This document shows positions 1 to 8,766 of a DNA stretch of 41,588 nt, in pieces. Location of the stretch: positions 1 through 41,588 of the forward strand of contig NZ_JANKMS010000020.1 in assembly GCF_024649945.1 (NCBI RefSeq). The letters are read 5' to 3'. How positions within the stretch are numbered: the stretch's first letter is position 1; each line of letters starts with the position of its first letter. The DNA comes from Flavobacterium panacis. Its GTDB lineage: Bacteria; Bacteroidota; Bacteroidia; Flavobacteriales; Flavobacteriaceae. A model generated the notes under the pieces. It was not told the origin of the DNA. It ran no database searches and worked only from the letters and a program-made list of their open reading frames with translations. The position numbers and the translations under genes are program-made.

Positions 1-57
1 AAATTGCTCCTAATTATTATTTAAATTCCAATTTTAGAAATTCCAAATTCCAAAAAT
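1..57. repeat. AATTCCAA word repeat
   Basis: This AT-rich stretch repeats the word AATTCCAA in degenerate form. The same word returns at about 8286-8320 and 29503-29532, always between genes. No coding sequence is visible from 1 to 215. Confidence 0.45.
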
Positions 58-124
58 GAAAGGCTTCGCTGCGCTCAACATCATTTGCTTCACTTATTAT
101 ATATTATTATGTATAAAAAAAACA

Positions 125-155
125 AACCCGACAGGTTTTGAAAACATGTCGGGTT
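125..155. repeat. ACAGGTTTT palindrome, copy 1 (possible terminator)
   Basis: Imperfect inverted repeat. The arms AACCCGACA and TGTCGGGTT flank a core of the form GGTTTTGAAAAC. Related palindromes lie at 13372-13404, 14094-14120 and 14307-14333. It sits just past the stop of the minus-strand oxidoreductase, so it could end that transcript, although no strong U-run follows. Confidence 0.6.
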
Positions 156-215
156 GGAAATGAGAATTACTCTTATATATAGAGAGTAGAAAAGCTACAC
201 TATATATAATATGTA

Positions 216-1220
216 TTATTGATTTAAAGCGTCTATTACTTCTTTGGTGATTTCGATGCTTTTTAGTTTTGCCTGGTGATCGAAGATCGGACTTGTTACC
301 ATTAGCTCGTCGATTCTTGCGTAGTCTATGAACTTTTTCAAATCGGTTACCAGTTGTTCTTTGTTTCCTGTGAAGGTTCCTGCTGTCATTTGGTTAACAT
401 GGAAACGTTCTGCTTCGTTCATGATATCGTCTAATGATGGAACTGGCGGCTGTAATCCTTTGCGGTCGTTTCTAATTAAGTTTAGGAACATTTGATATAA
501 ACTTGTAGATAATAATTCTGCTTCTTCATTTGTATCGGCAGCAATTACATTGACACAAGACATTGTTTTGGGTTTATCCAAATACTCTGATGGCTGGAAA
601 TTTTCTCTGTAAAATTCAAATGCCTGAATCATTAGCTTTGGTGCGAAGTGACCAGCGAAAGCGTAAGGCAATCCATAAGCCGCCGCTAAAGCTGCACTGT
701 CCATACTTGAACCTAGAATCCAAATTGGCACATTTAGACCTTCAGCTGGGAATGCACGAACTTTTCCCGTCGCATTTTCAGATGAAAAATACTCTTGAAG
801 TTTGCTTACATTTTGTGGAAAGCGTTGTGCCTGCTCGAAAAAGTCTTTTCGGATTGCTTCGGCAGTTGGCTGATCTGTTCCTGGCGCTCTTCCTAACCCT
901 AAATCAATTCTATTAGGATAAAGGGTTTCTAGAGTTCCGAATTGTTCTGCTACTACTAAAGGTGAATGATTCGGTAACATGATTCCGCCAGAACCTACAC
1001 GGATATTTTTTGTCTGACTTGCCACATATCCTATTAAAACTACCGTTGCTGTGCTGGCAACGTGCGCCATATTGTGATGTTCTGCCAGCCAAAATCGTTT
1101 GTATCCAAGTGTATCTGCTAATTGCGCTATGTCTTTTGTTTTTTGAAATGTTTCTGTGGCATTGCTATCTTGAGTAATGATAGCGAGGTCTAATAATGAG
1201 ACTGAAATTGGGTTTTTCAT
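216..1220 (-). CDS. LLM-class flavin-dependent oxidoreductase (YhbW/MsnO8-type)
   Basis: The 334-residue protein belongs to the bacterial luciferase-like monooxygenase superfamily, cytoplasmic enzymes that use reduced FMN to oxidise small organic substrates; the substrate cannot be told from sequence. Diagnostic stretches are RFWLAEHHN near residue 42, GSGGIMLPNHSPLVVAEQFG near 76-95, and DLGLGRAPGTD near 105, which match the single-domain YhbW-like branch (about 335 residues). The length is therefore complete. The gene stands alone and diverges from the DUF2975 gene across a 174-bp gap. A possible -7 element of the form TAATTTTA lies about 30 bp upstream of the start, but it is weak. Confidence 0.9.
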   Translation of the reverse strand: MKNPISVSLLDLAIITQDSNATETFQKTKDIAQLADTLGYKRFWLAEHHNMAHVASTATVVLIGYVASQTKNIRVGSGGIMLPNHSPLVVAEQFGTLETLYPNRIDLGLGRAPGTDQPTAEAIRKDFFEQAQRFPQNVSKLQEYFSSENATGKVRAFPAEGLNVPIWILGSSMDSAALAAAYGLPYAFAGHFAPKLMIQAFEFYRENFQPSEYLDKPKTMSCVNVIAADTNEEAELLSTSLYQMFLNLIRNDRKGLQPPVPSLDDIMNEAERFHVNQMTAGTFTGNKEQLVTDLKKFIDYARIDELMVTSPIFDHQAKLKSIEITKEVIDALNQ

Positions 1221-1329
1221 ATAAAATAATGCTAAGGTGTAAAATTAAGTCATTTATACGAATGCCTTTTACTTTCTAATGTTAATAGAATTATAATATT
1301 CTTTAGTTGTTTCAAATGATTATTTTTTG

Positions 1330-1369
1330 ATAATTAATTATCGTTTTACAATAATTAATTATACATTTG
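1330..1369 (+). promoter_or_regulatory. Promoter with twin 12-bp palindromic operators
   Basis: The perfect palindrome ATAATTAATTAT occurs at 1330-1341 and again at 1351-1362, with centres exactly 21 bp apart (two helical turns). The second copy runs into TACATTTG (1362-1369), which fits the Bacteroidota -7 consensus TAnnTTTG and lies 25 bp before the DUF2975 start. A dimeric regulator bound here would cover the core promoter. The Cro-like protein encoded at 1913 is the obvious candidate; that assignment is inference. Confidence 0.6.
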
Positions 1370-1394
1370 CAATATCAAATTTAATTTTCAGTGT

Positions 1395-1910
1395 ATGAAG
1401 ACGACCCATATTGTTTCTAGAATATTATTTTATTTCACTAGATTGTTGGCTGTAGTTTATTTTTTCTTGGCTGCTTATTCTGTTTTTACTTTAGTGACGG
1501 GATTATTTCTAACTTTTAAAGAAAACGGAAAGTATTTTCAGGTTTGTTATCCGTTTACTTCACATCCATTGATGTTAGGAGATTACAATTTGCCGTATAT
1601 TCTTTTTGATTTTCTAGCTCCGTTGAGTCTTTATGGACTTTTCTTTTTATTGAGCAGTAATGTTTTTAAGGTTTTCTTCCAGCCGAAGTTGTTTACTCAA
1701 AATAGTGTAGTGCAATTAAAACGTTTTTATTTATCGAATTTATTCATTCCGAGTATCGTGATATTGTTTGCTTTTTTCTTTGTTCCTTTAGATAATGAAG
1801 TCGCGCTTTTTATCATATTGCACGGAATGCTTGGCGCTTTTGCTTATTTTTTAGCTGCCATTTTCAAACAAGGTTTAAACCTTCAGAACGAACAAGACTT
1901 ATTTATATAG
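1395..1910 (+). CDS. DUF2975 family membrane protein
   Basis: The 171-residue protein has four hydrophobic segments (about 10-40, 66-90, 112-132 and 137-158) and little else, so it is an inner-membrane protein of unknown biochemical role. The pattern and the downstream partner fit DUF2975, whose genes are usually followed by a very short Cro/CI regulator. Here that regulator begins 2 bp after this stop, so the two are almost certainly co-translated. The start is supported by the TACATTTG promoter element 25 bp upstream. DUF2975 proteins are thought to act with their small regulator as a membrane-linked control pair, but no mechanism can be read from this sequence. Confidence 0.8.
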   Translation: MKTTHIVSRILFYFTRLLAVVYFFLAAYSVFTLVTGLFLTFKENGKYFQVCYPFTSHPLMLGDYNLPYILFDFLAPLSLYGLFFLLSSNVFKVFFQPKLFTQNSVVQLKRFYLSNLFIPSIVILFAFFFVPLDNEVALFIILHGMLGAFAYFLAAIFKQGLNLQNEQDLFI

Positions 1911-1912
1911 CT

Positions 1913-2119
1913 ATGCCAATAATTGTAAATATTGATGTAATGCTTGCCAAACGCAAGATGCAGAGTAAAGAATTGGCAGAGAAATTAGATATAACACCTG
2001 CTAATTTATCGATTCTAAAAACCGGAAAAGCAAAAGGTATTCGATTTGATACGCTCGAAGCTATTTGCAAAATCTTGGATTGCCAACCCGGCGATATTTT
2101 AGAATATGTAAGCGAGTAG
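1913..2119 (+). CDS. Small Cro/CI-type (XRE) transcriptional regulator
   Basis: The 68-residue protein is a single helix-turn-helix domain: SKELAEKLDITPANLSILK is the HTH core and FDTLEAICKILDCQPGDILE is the typical C-terminal part of the YozG-like XRE family. It has no extra sensing domain. It starts 2 bp after the DUF2975 stop, so it is translationally coupled to it. The paired ATAATTAATTAT palindromes in front of the DUF2975 gene are the natural candidate operator, which would make the pair autoregulated. The ABC transporter genes begin 119 bp downstream on the same strand and may belong to the same transcript or regulon. Confidence 0.88.
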   Translation: MPIIVNIDVMLAKRKMQSKELAEKLDITPANLSILKTGKAKGIRFDTLEAICKILDCQPGDILEYVSE

Positions 2120-2238
2120 CTTTCTTTTAAATCAAATTTTCTGAATCAAAAAAATCGGCTTTTTGATGCCGACAGGAATTCTATTGCCTAAAAATTTCAA
2201 AATCATCATTTATATAATCATCAAAAATCAATCAAAAA

Positions 2239-3123
2239 ATGAACAGTTTATCAATCAAAAATCTCAGCAAAACGTATGAGAACGGCACGCAGGCGATTGA
2301 CCATTTATCGCTTGAAATTACAAACGGAATGTTTGGTTTATTAGGTCCGAATGGCGCTGGAAAATCGACTTTAATGCGAACCATTGCCGCTTTGCAGGAA
2401 CCGACTTCCGGAATTATTGAATTTAACGGAATTAATATTCTCGAAAATCCAATGTTTATTAGGGAGAATTTGGGATATCTTCCGCAGGAATTTGGCGTTT
2501 ATCCAAAGATTTCTGCTTATCGTTTATTGGATCATTTGGCCATTTTGAAAGGAATTGTCAATAAAAAAGAACGACACGACCAGATTTTGTATTTATTACA
2601 GCAAACGAATTTATTACAACACAAAGACAAAGCGGTTCATTCTTTTTCGGGCGGCATGCGTCAGCGCTTTGGAATTGCACAGGCTTTGCTCGGAAATCCG
2701 AAGATTATTATAGTTGATGAACCAACTGCGGGATTGGATCCTGAGGAAAGAAACCGTTTCAATAATCTTTTAAGCGAAATTGGCGAAAGCATTATTGTGG
2801 TTTTATCCACACATATTGTAGAAGATGTTCGCGACTTGTGCACCAAAATGGCAATTATTTCTAATGGAAAATTGCTTTTAGAAGGAAATCCAAATGAAGC
2901 TGTCGATTCTTTGAAAGAAAAAATCTGGACGAAAGCGATTCATAAAAATGAATTAAAAGAACACAAGGAACACTTTAATATTATTTCGTCTCATTTGAAT
3001 TCAGGAAAAATCAACATTCATGTTTTCTCTGATCAACAGCCTGATTCTGGTTTTGAATTGGTTTCTCCAGATTTAAGCGACGTTTACTTCAATATTTTAT
3101 CTCAAAATCAACTAAAAAAATAA
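2239..3123 (+). CDS. ABC transporter ATP-binding protein
   Basis: The 294-residue nucleotide-binding subunit carries all expected motifs: Walker A GPNGAGKST at residues 36-44, Q-loop LPQEFG near 81, signature FSGGMRQR at 136-143, Walker B IIIVDEPT at 156-163, and the switch histidine in VLSTHIVED. The C-terminal ~75 residues are an accessory tail as in CcmA/bacitracin-type exporters. The stop is 4 bp from the start of the next gene, a permease fused to a peptidase, so the two form one transporter. The substrate is unknown; the CcmA/NatA-like subfamily and the peptidase partner suggest a peptide-like or membrane-stress substrate, which is inference. Confidence 0.93.
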   Translation: MNSLSIKNLSKTYENGTQAIDHLSLEITNGMFGLLGPNGAGKSTLMRTIAALQEPTSGIIEFNGINILENPMFIRENLGYLPQEFGVYPKISAYRLLDHLAILKGIVNKKERHDQILYLLQQTNLLQHKDKAVHSFSGGMRQRFGIAQALLGNPKIIIVDEPTAGLDPEERNRFNNLLSEIGESIIVVLSTHIVEDVRDLCTKMAIISNGKLLLEGNPNEAVDSLKEKIWTKAIHKNELKEHKEHFNIISSHLNSGKINIHVFSDQQPDSGFELVSPDLSDVYFNILSQNQLKK

Positions 3124-3127
3124 CGTT

Positions 3128-6100
3128 ATGCTTTCGAAATTAATTCAATTTGAATGGCATAACAATACCAGAAACTGGACATTTTATGCCTCCTATATTA
3201 TATATCTAATTCTCGGCTTTTTTGTGAGCGCTTTTGCGAACTTTTCGTTTTCGGGCGCTTATAAAAATAGTCCGTTTGTATTGACTTATGCGATTGGTTT
3301 GCTATCGCTGATGACGATTTTCTCTATAACGCTTCAAGTCGCACAGCAATTTTTAAAAGAATACGAAACCAAATTTGATGCTATTGTCTTCTCTACTCCT
3401 ATTTCTAAGTTTCATTATTTGGGAAGTAAGTTTATCACAGCTTTTGTAATTGCGGTTTCCTCTTTTGGAATGTTCATTATCGGGATGATTGTCGGACATC
3501 AAATGTCGTGGATTCCCAAAAGCGAAATTGCTCCTTTTGAAATTCTAAATTATCTCTGGCCGTATCTTGTAATTGTAATTCCTAACATTTTATTGTGTCT
3601 GTCGATTCTTGCAACGCTGGCTTGGCTTACGCGAAGTAAACTTTTTATTTATGTTGGCGGATTATTCATCTACATATTATATATAGCAGGTTCGATTTTT
3701 TCTAACTCGCCGTTATTTGCAAATGCTTCTCCGTCTTCCGCGAAAGCGATGTCTATGGCAGCAAAAATAGATCCGTTTGGTTTGGCAGCGTTTTTGGAAC
3801 AAACAAGATATTGGACAGCCATTGAAAAAAATACGCAACTGCTTTCGCTTTCAGGGAATTTTTTACTCAACCGAATCATGTGGATTTGCATTTCTTTCCT
3901 TCTAATTTTTGTTTCCTATAAAATGTTTTCATTTCGAAAAACAAAAACTAAAAAGGTCAAATCGGTTCAAATCGATACAAAAGAGGCAAAAGTCTTTTCT
4001 GCTATAATTCCGAAGCTGCAATTTAAAACCTCAAAACACAATTGGGCTATTTTTAAAAGCAATTTGAAAATGGATATTTATTTGGTTCTAAAAGGAATTC
4101 CGTTTTTACTGATTATTATTTTATTTTCAGGATTATTGATAATTGAGATTTCAGATGAAATTGACGGTGGCATCAGATTGCCGGAAAGTATTACGAACAC
4201 GGCTTTGATGATTTCTACTATTATGGATCGCCTGCCTTTTATTTTGATTCTGATCCTTCTTTTTTACAGCAGTGAATTATTGAATCGAAGCGAAAACTCG
4301 AAATTTGAAATGCTCGAAAATACAGCGCCTTATTCTTCATTTGTAGTTTTGCTTTCAAAATTGACAGCCCTTTTTATGATTCCGCTAATTTTAATTGGAA
4401 TTAGTATTTTGATTGGAATTGGATTTCAAATCACAAACTCAAATGCGCCAATAGAAATCGGACTTTATTTTTCGATGTTCTATTTTATTGGATTTCCATT
4501 GTTTCTGATTTCAATTTTGGTAATCGCGATTCAGACTTTTATTAAAAACAAATATTTAGGATTGGCATTTTCGGCATTTATTGTGCTTTTGTTTTGTACC
4601 GGAATTGGAGAACAATTGGGAATTTCGCATCCGTTATTCCGATTTGGTGATTCTTTTAAAAGAGAATATTTTGATTTGAATGGTTTTGGAAGTTATACTT
4701 TTCCGTTTCATATTTCTATGTTGTACAATTTTGGTTTGGCTTTAATACTGCTGACTTTGACTGGAATTTTATGGAAACGAAATGCTACGATTCTAAAAAC
4801 CATTCGCCGAAATTCATTTAATGCCATTCAGAAAACAACTTTTGCCTTTGGAAGTATTCTTTTTATCGGTTTTGGAAGTTATCTTTTTTATAAAACGAAT
4901 ATTGAATATCCGTATTTGACCAAAGATGATCTTAACAATTGGAGCGAGCAATACGAAAAGCAATTTAAAAAATATACGAATCTTGTTCAGCCAACGATTA
5001 TTGCAGTAAAAAGTATAGTCGATTTATTTCCTGAAGAAAATCGTTACGAAGTAAAAGGCACTTATGAATTGATCAATAATTCGGAAAAAACAATCGATAG
5101 TTTACTCCTATATATAGATCGAAATTCGAAACTGATTTCTGTTGAAATTGAAAATGCTAAAAATTTGGATGATGTTTCTAAATTTCAGCATTATTGGTAT
5201 CGATTGGAAAAACCTTTGTTACCTCAACAGAAAATAAAAATGAGTTTTGCTTTTACCTCAACTTGGTCACCATTTAAAGGTCATACCGCCTTTAATTCGA
5301 TTATTGAAAATGGTTCATTTATGCGAATAAGCCGTTACTTTCCAACTTTTGGTTATCAGGATTCTAATGAAATCAGCAGTGAAAAAGATCGTATAAAAAG
5401 ACATTTAAAACCGCAAACGCCACTTAAAAAGCTGGAAGAAAAATCGAAAACTACAAATGATTTCATTGATTATGATGTTGTAGTTTCTACTTCAAAAAAT
5501 CAAACCGCAATTGGAATTGGAGATTTAATTGGAAACTGGAAAAAAGACAATCGCAATTATTTTCATTATAAATCTAATGGAAAAATTCCGTTTCGTTTTG
5601 CTTTTGCTTCTGCCGAATATCAAATTCAGAAAACAAATTATAAAGGCATTTCAATTGAAGTGTATTATGATAAAAGGCATTCTAGAAATGTTGAAAAACT
5701 AATTCAAGATGTAAAAAACACTTTGGATTATTGCCAAAATAACTTTGGAAAATATCCATATAAAACAATTCGTTATGCCGAAGTTTCTGCTTTCGCGGAT
5801 GGATTTGCTGCAACTTCTTATCCGTCGACGGTTTTTATGAAAGAGAATTTCGGTTTTTACAGCAACTTGAATAATCGAGATAAAGAAGATATAATCAATC
5901 AATTGACGGCTCATGAATTGTCGCATGAATGGTGGGGAAATGCGCAGATTAGTCCTGAACAAAAAGAAGGAAGCTGGATTTTGACTGAAACTCTCGCACA
6001 ATACACCGAATTGATGTTGTATGAAAAAGAACATGGTTTGGAAAAAGCGTTGGAAACTTTAAAAATTCATCTGGATTTGTATTTGAGCAGCAGAAGTTAC

Positions 6101-6664
6101 GAACCCGAAACACCTATATATAAAACCAATTACGAAACGCCACATTTACCTTATGACAAAGGAATGCTGGTAATGCATCAACTGCGAATTTTAATTGGAG
6201 AAGAAAAAGTAAATCTGGCTTTGAAAAATTTCCTGAGTCATTATAAATATCCAAATCCAATTCCAGATTCTGAGGATTTATTGAAAGAGATTTATTTGGT
6301 GACCGATTCTAAACTTCATCCAAAACTGGACGAAATGTTTAAAAAGATTATTACTTATTCTTCTAAAATTTCTGAAGTTGAAAGTGTAAAAAAGAATAGT
6401 TTTTATGAAGTTTCTTTTAAAGCCGATTCTAAAAAATACCTTGAAAATGCGACAGGAGTTCGGAAGCAAATTGTCAACGACGCAACAATTGATATTGGAA
6501 TTTATGATGAAAATGGAAAGTTATTTCGTTATACTTTTCCAATTAAAAACAATACAATTGAAGGTAAAATTAAAATCAAAAGCAAACCTCAACGAATCGT
6601 GATTGATCCTTATTTAATCAATATTGACACTTTTATAAAGGACAACGAGAAAGAGATTGATTAA
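3128..6664 (+). CDS. ABC transporter permease fused to M1-family aminopeptidase
   Basis: The 1178-residue protein joins two functions. Roughly residues 1-590 hold two blocks of hydrophobic helices of an ABC-2-type permease. The remainder is a peptidase region of the M1 (gluzincin) family, with the zinc motif HELSH at 929-933 followed by WWGN. The third zinc ligand is probably E954 in LTETLAQY, which gives a 20-residue spacing rather than the 18 of classical M1 enzymes. This fused architecture is known in Bacteroidota. The gene follows its ATPase by 4 bp. The peptidase part follows the last membrane helix near residue 590; the side of the membrane it faces is not determined. Substrate unknown. 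Confidence 0.92.
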   Translation: MLSKLIQFEWHNNTRNWTFYASYIIYLILGFFVSAFANFSFSGAYKNSPFVLTYAIGLLSLMTIFSITLQVAQQFLKEYETKFDAIVFSTPISKFHYLGSKFITAFVIAVSSFGMFIIGMIVGHQMSWIPKSEIAPFEILNYLWPYLVIVIPNILLCLSILATLAWLTRSKLFIYVGGLFIYILYIAGSIFSNSPLFANASPSSAKAMSMAAKIDPFGLAAFLEQTRYWTAIEKNTQLLSLSGNFLLNRIMWICISFLLIFVSYKMFSFRKTKTKKVKSVQIDTKEAKVFSAIIPKLQFKTSKHNWAIFKSNLKMDIYLVLKGIPFLLIIILFSGLLIIEISDEIDGGIRLPESITNTALMISTIMDRLPFILILILLFYSSELLNRSENSKFEMLENTAPYSSFVVLLSKLTALFMIPLILIGISILIGIGFQITNSNAPIEIGLYFSMFYFIGFPLFLISILVIAIQTFIKNKYLGLAFSAFIVLLFCTGIGEQLGISHPLFRFGDSFKREYFDLNGFGSYTFPFHISMLYNFGLALILLTLTGILWKRNATILKTIRRNSFNAIQKTTFAFGSILFIGFGSYLFYKTNIEYPYLTKDDLNNWSEQYEKQFKKYTNLVQPTIIAVKSIVDLFPEENRYEVKGTYELINNSEKTIDSLLLYIDRNSKLISVEIENAKNLDDVSKFQHYWYRLEKPLLPQQKIKMSFAFTSTWSPFKGHTAFNSIIENGSFMRISRYFPTFGYQDSNEISSEKDRIKRHLKPQTPLKKLEEKSKTTNDFIDYDVVVSTSKNQTAIGIGDLIGNWKKDNRNYFHYKSNGKIPFRFAFASAEYQIQKTNYKGISIEVYYDKRHSRNVEKLIQDVKNTLDYCQNNFGKYPYKTIRYAEVSAFADGFAATSYPSTVFMKENFGFYSNLNNRDKEDIINQLTAHELSHEWWGNAQISPEQKEGSWILTETLAQYTELMLYEKEHGLEKALETLKIHLDLYLSSRSYEPETPIYKTNYETPHLPYDKGMLVMHQLRILIGEEKVNLALKNFLSHYKYPNPIPDSEDLLKEIYLVTDSKLHPKLDEMFKKIITYSSKISEVESVKKNSFYEVSFKADSKKYLENATGVRKQIVNDATIDIGIYDENGKLFRYTFPIKNNTIEGKIKIKSKPQRIVIDPYLINIDTFIKDNEKEID

Positions 6665-6687
6665 GTTTTTTCGTTTGCACATAATTG

Positions 6688-6830
6688 TTTAAACACATAG
6701 AATCATAGATTTTCTTTGCGATCAAAGGCGTTTCACTTACATTAATGCACATAGTTTATATGTGTTAGAAACGAGTTTCTTTTAATCTTCTTTTAGAAAA
6801 AGAAAAAAACTATGTTTCTATGTGTTAAAA
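6688..6830. repeat. Word-hairpin element (ACACATAG type)
   Basis: The outer arms at about 6688-6708 and 6810-6830 are near-complementary and built from the words ACACATAG and CATAG. The centre carries CACATA-GTTTA-TATGTG (6748-6764), built from the same word. It occupies most of the 275-bp gap after the permease/peptidase gene. A sister copy lies at 11141-11276. It could fold as a nested hairpin in RNA from either strand. Confidence 0.65.
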
Positions 6831-6893
6831 ATATTGGAACCAAAATGAAGAAATAATTTCTCCTCAATCAAAAAAGTGAACCTATTTTAAAGC

Positions 6894-6901
6894 TAAATTT
6901 G
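6894..6901 (+). promoter_or_regulatory. Candidate promoter -7 element of the response regulator gene
   Basis: TAAATTTG matches the Bacteroidota -7 consensus TAnnTTTG and lies 38 bp before the start at 6940. No clear -33 TTTG is visible. Confidence 0.45.
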
Positions 6902-6939
6902 TACATCAAATACCAAAATTTGATTTAGCATCTCTGCAA

Positions 6940-8283
6940 ATGACACACAAAATTTTAATTATAGACGACGAAGAAAAACTGAGAAGTCTGCTGGTTCGCA
7001 TTATTAAATCGGAAGGATTTGAAGTTTTTGAAGCGAAAGATTTAAAATCTGGTTTTAAAAAACTGGAACAAACCGATATTGATGTTGTTTTGTGTGATGT
7101 AAAATTGCCTGACGGAAACGGTGTTGATTTTGTCCAAAACATAAAAAGCAGTTTTCCTTTGACAGAAGTTATTTTGCTAACGGCTTTCGGAAATATTCCC
7201 GACGGCGTTCAGGCAATGAAAAACGGTGCTTTCGATTATATTGTAAAAGGCGATGATAACGACAAAATTATTCCGCTTCTTTATAAAGCCGTCGAAAAAG
7301 TGCATTTGCAGAAAAAAGTAAAACAGCTTGAAAAACGTATTGGCGATAAATATTCTTTTAATACGATTATCGGAAAATCAAAAGGAATCGAACAGGTTAT
7401 CGATTTGGCTCAAAAGGTAGCCAAAACCGATTCGACTGTTTTATTGACTGGAGAAACAGGAACGGGAAAAGAGGTTTTTGCGCAGGCAATTCATGAAAAC
7501 AGCAATCGCGCAGGGAAATCTTTTGTGGCTTTAAATTGCAGTACGTTTAGCAAAGAAATTTTAGAAAGCGAACTTTTCGGTCATAAACAAGGTGCTTTTA
7601 CAGGAGCTTTAAAAGATAAAAAAGGTTTTATTGAAGAAGCAAACGGAGGAACTTTATTCTTGGATGAAATTGGAGAAATGCCAATAGATCTTCAGGCGAA
7701 ATTATTACGTGTTTTAGAAACCAGCGAATATATTCCTGTTGGAGACACGACTTCTAAAAAATCAAATTTCAGATTGATTGCAGCAACAAACCGAGATTTA
7801 AAGGAAGAAAGTGAAGCATATCGTTTCCGTTCTGATTTGTATTTCCGTTTGAATATTTTCGAAATCAAATTGCCTTCGCTTCGCGAAAGAGCAAAAGATA
7901 TTCCGTTGCTGGCGAATTTTTATGTGAAACAGTTTTCGGAAAAGACGAATAAAAAAACATTACAAACCTCAGCTGATTTTCTAGAGAAATTAGAAAATTA
8001 TTCTTGGCCGGGAAATATTCGCGAACTTAAAAATGTTATTGAAAGATCGGTTATTTTGAGTAATGGCGATACTTTGACTTCTGATGTTCTGCCTTATGAA
8101 ATGCAGCATCAAACGGAAAAAAACACAAAATCAATGTCGGCTTTTTCGATGCAGAGTATTGAAAAACTGCATATTCAAAAAGTTTTGAATTATACTAAAG
8201 GAAATAAAGCTGAAACGGCTAGATTGCTAGAAATTGGAATTGCGACTTTGTATAGAAAGATTGAAGAATACGGAATTCAATAG
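6940..8283 (+). CDS. Sigma-54-dependent response regulator (NtrC family)
   Basis: The 447-residue protein has an N-terminal receiver domain (1-120; acidic pocket D9/D10, phospho-acceptor D53, conserved K103), a central AAA+ sigma-54 activation domain (about 140-370; Walker A GETGTGKE at 171-178, GAFTGA loop at 218-223, Walker B TLFLDEIGE at 238-246) and a Fis-type HTH at about 408-447. All parts needed to remodel sigma-54 RNA polymerase are present. It lies immediately upstream of the kdp cluster, whose sensor parts are at 15736 and 17012. It therefore probably replaces the OmpR-type KdpE of enterobacteria. No kinase gene is adjacent to it. Confidence 0.93.
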   Translation: MTHKILIIDDEEKLRSLLVRIIKSEGFEVFEAKDLKSGFKKLEQTDIDVVLCDVKLPDGNGVDFVQNIKSSFPLTEVILLTAFGNIPDGVQAMKNGAFDYIVKGDDNDKIIPLLYKAVEKVHLQKKVKQLEKRIGDKYSFNTIIGKSKGIEQVIDLAQKVAKTDSTVLLTGETGTGKEVFAQAIHENSNRAGKSFVALNCSTFSKEILESELFGHKQGAFTGALKDKKGFIEEANGGTLFLDEIGEMPIDLQAKLLRVLETSEYIPVGDTTSKKSNFRLIAATNRDLKEESEAYRFRSDLYFRLNIFEIKLPSLRERAKDIPLLANFYVKQFSEKTNKKTLQTSADFLEKLENYSWPGNIRELKNVIERSVILSNGDTLTSDVLPYEMQHQTEKNTKSMSAFSMQSIEKLHIQKVLNYTKGNKAETARLLEIGIATLYRKIEEYGIQ

Positions 8284-8385
8284 AATAAATTCCAATTTTT
8301 TAAAATTCCAAATTCCAATGGCAATGGCAATAACAATGACAATGGTAACGGCAAATTTCAAAAATCAATATTTAATTCGATTTGA

Positions 8386-8588
8386 AAAGCTCTGGAGGAT
8401 CGAAATATTTATAGAATAAATTATTACCGTTAAAAAAGCTCCAGCGGAGCGCAATATTTATAGAAAATAATATATTCCCATAGAAAAAAGCTCCATCGGA
8501 GCGACACCTACATTCTAATATGTCGCCCCGCTGGGGCTTCGATAATTACACATGTTTGCTTCTATAAATATTTCGCTCCTCTGGAGCT
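8386..8588. repeat. Nested GCTCC/GGAGC palindromic repeat cluster
   Basis: In the 483-bp gap 8284-8766, the motif GCTCC-n-GGAGC followed by a word like CAATATTTATAGAA occurs in direct orientation (8386-8418, 8435-8467, and 8487-8503 with a different tail). It occurs inverted at 8524-8536 and 8561-8588. The outer copies pair over about 28 bp and the inner pair (GCTCCATCGGAGCGAC against GTCGCCCCGCTGGGGC) closes a second stem, giving a nested hairpin. The front of the gap (8286-8360) holds AATTCCAA-type and CAATGG-type words. No ORF is convincing here. Confidence 0.65.
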
Positions 8589-8621
8589 TGCAATATGGAA
8601 ACAGAAACATATCAAAACGAG

Positions 8622-8651
8622 AAAAGCTTATCAAAATGATAGGCTTTTTTT
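8622..8651 (+). terminator. Intrinsic terminator after the response regulator region
   Basis: The stem AAAAGCTTATCA pairs with TGATAGGCTTTT around a 3-4 nt loop and is followed by a run of T. It would separate the regulator transcript from the kdp operon. Confidence 0.7.
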
Positions 8652-8766
8652 ATACCTGCTTTTTGGCATAAAACAACAACTTCTTATTTTACAATACCTT
8701 ACACTCTACTCTACATTTTCGGAATATATTTTGGCATAAAGAGGAAGAACATAAAAATTCCTTCTC

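Noticed and set aside
563..916. 117-codon open frame on the plus strand inside the oxidoreductase gene
   Set aside because: It is the shadow of the LuxA-like gene on the other strand; its translation has no family features.
8661..8740. Two TTTTGGCATAAA words upstream of the kdp gene cluster as sigma-54 promoters
   Set aside because: The GG of the -24 half is present but neither copy has the GC 12 bp downstream, so the consensus TGGCAC-N5-TTGC is not met. The regulator is sigma-54-type but its promoter was not found.
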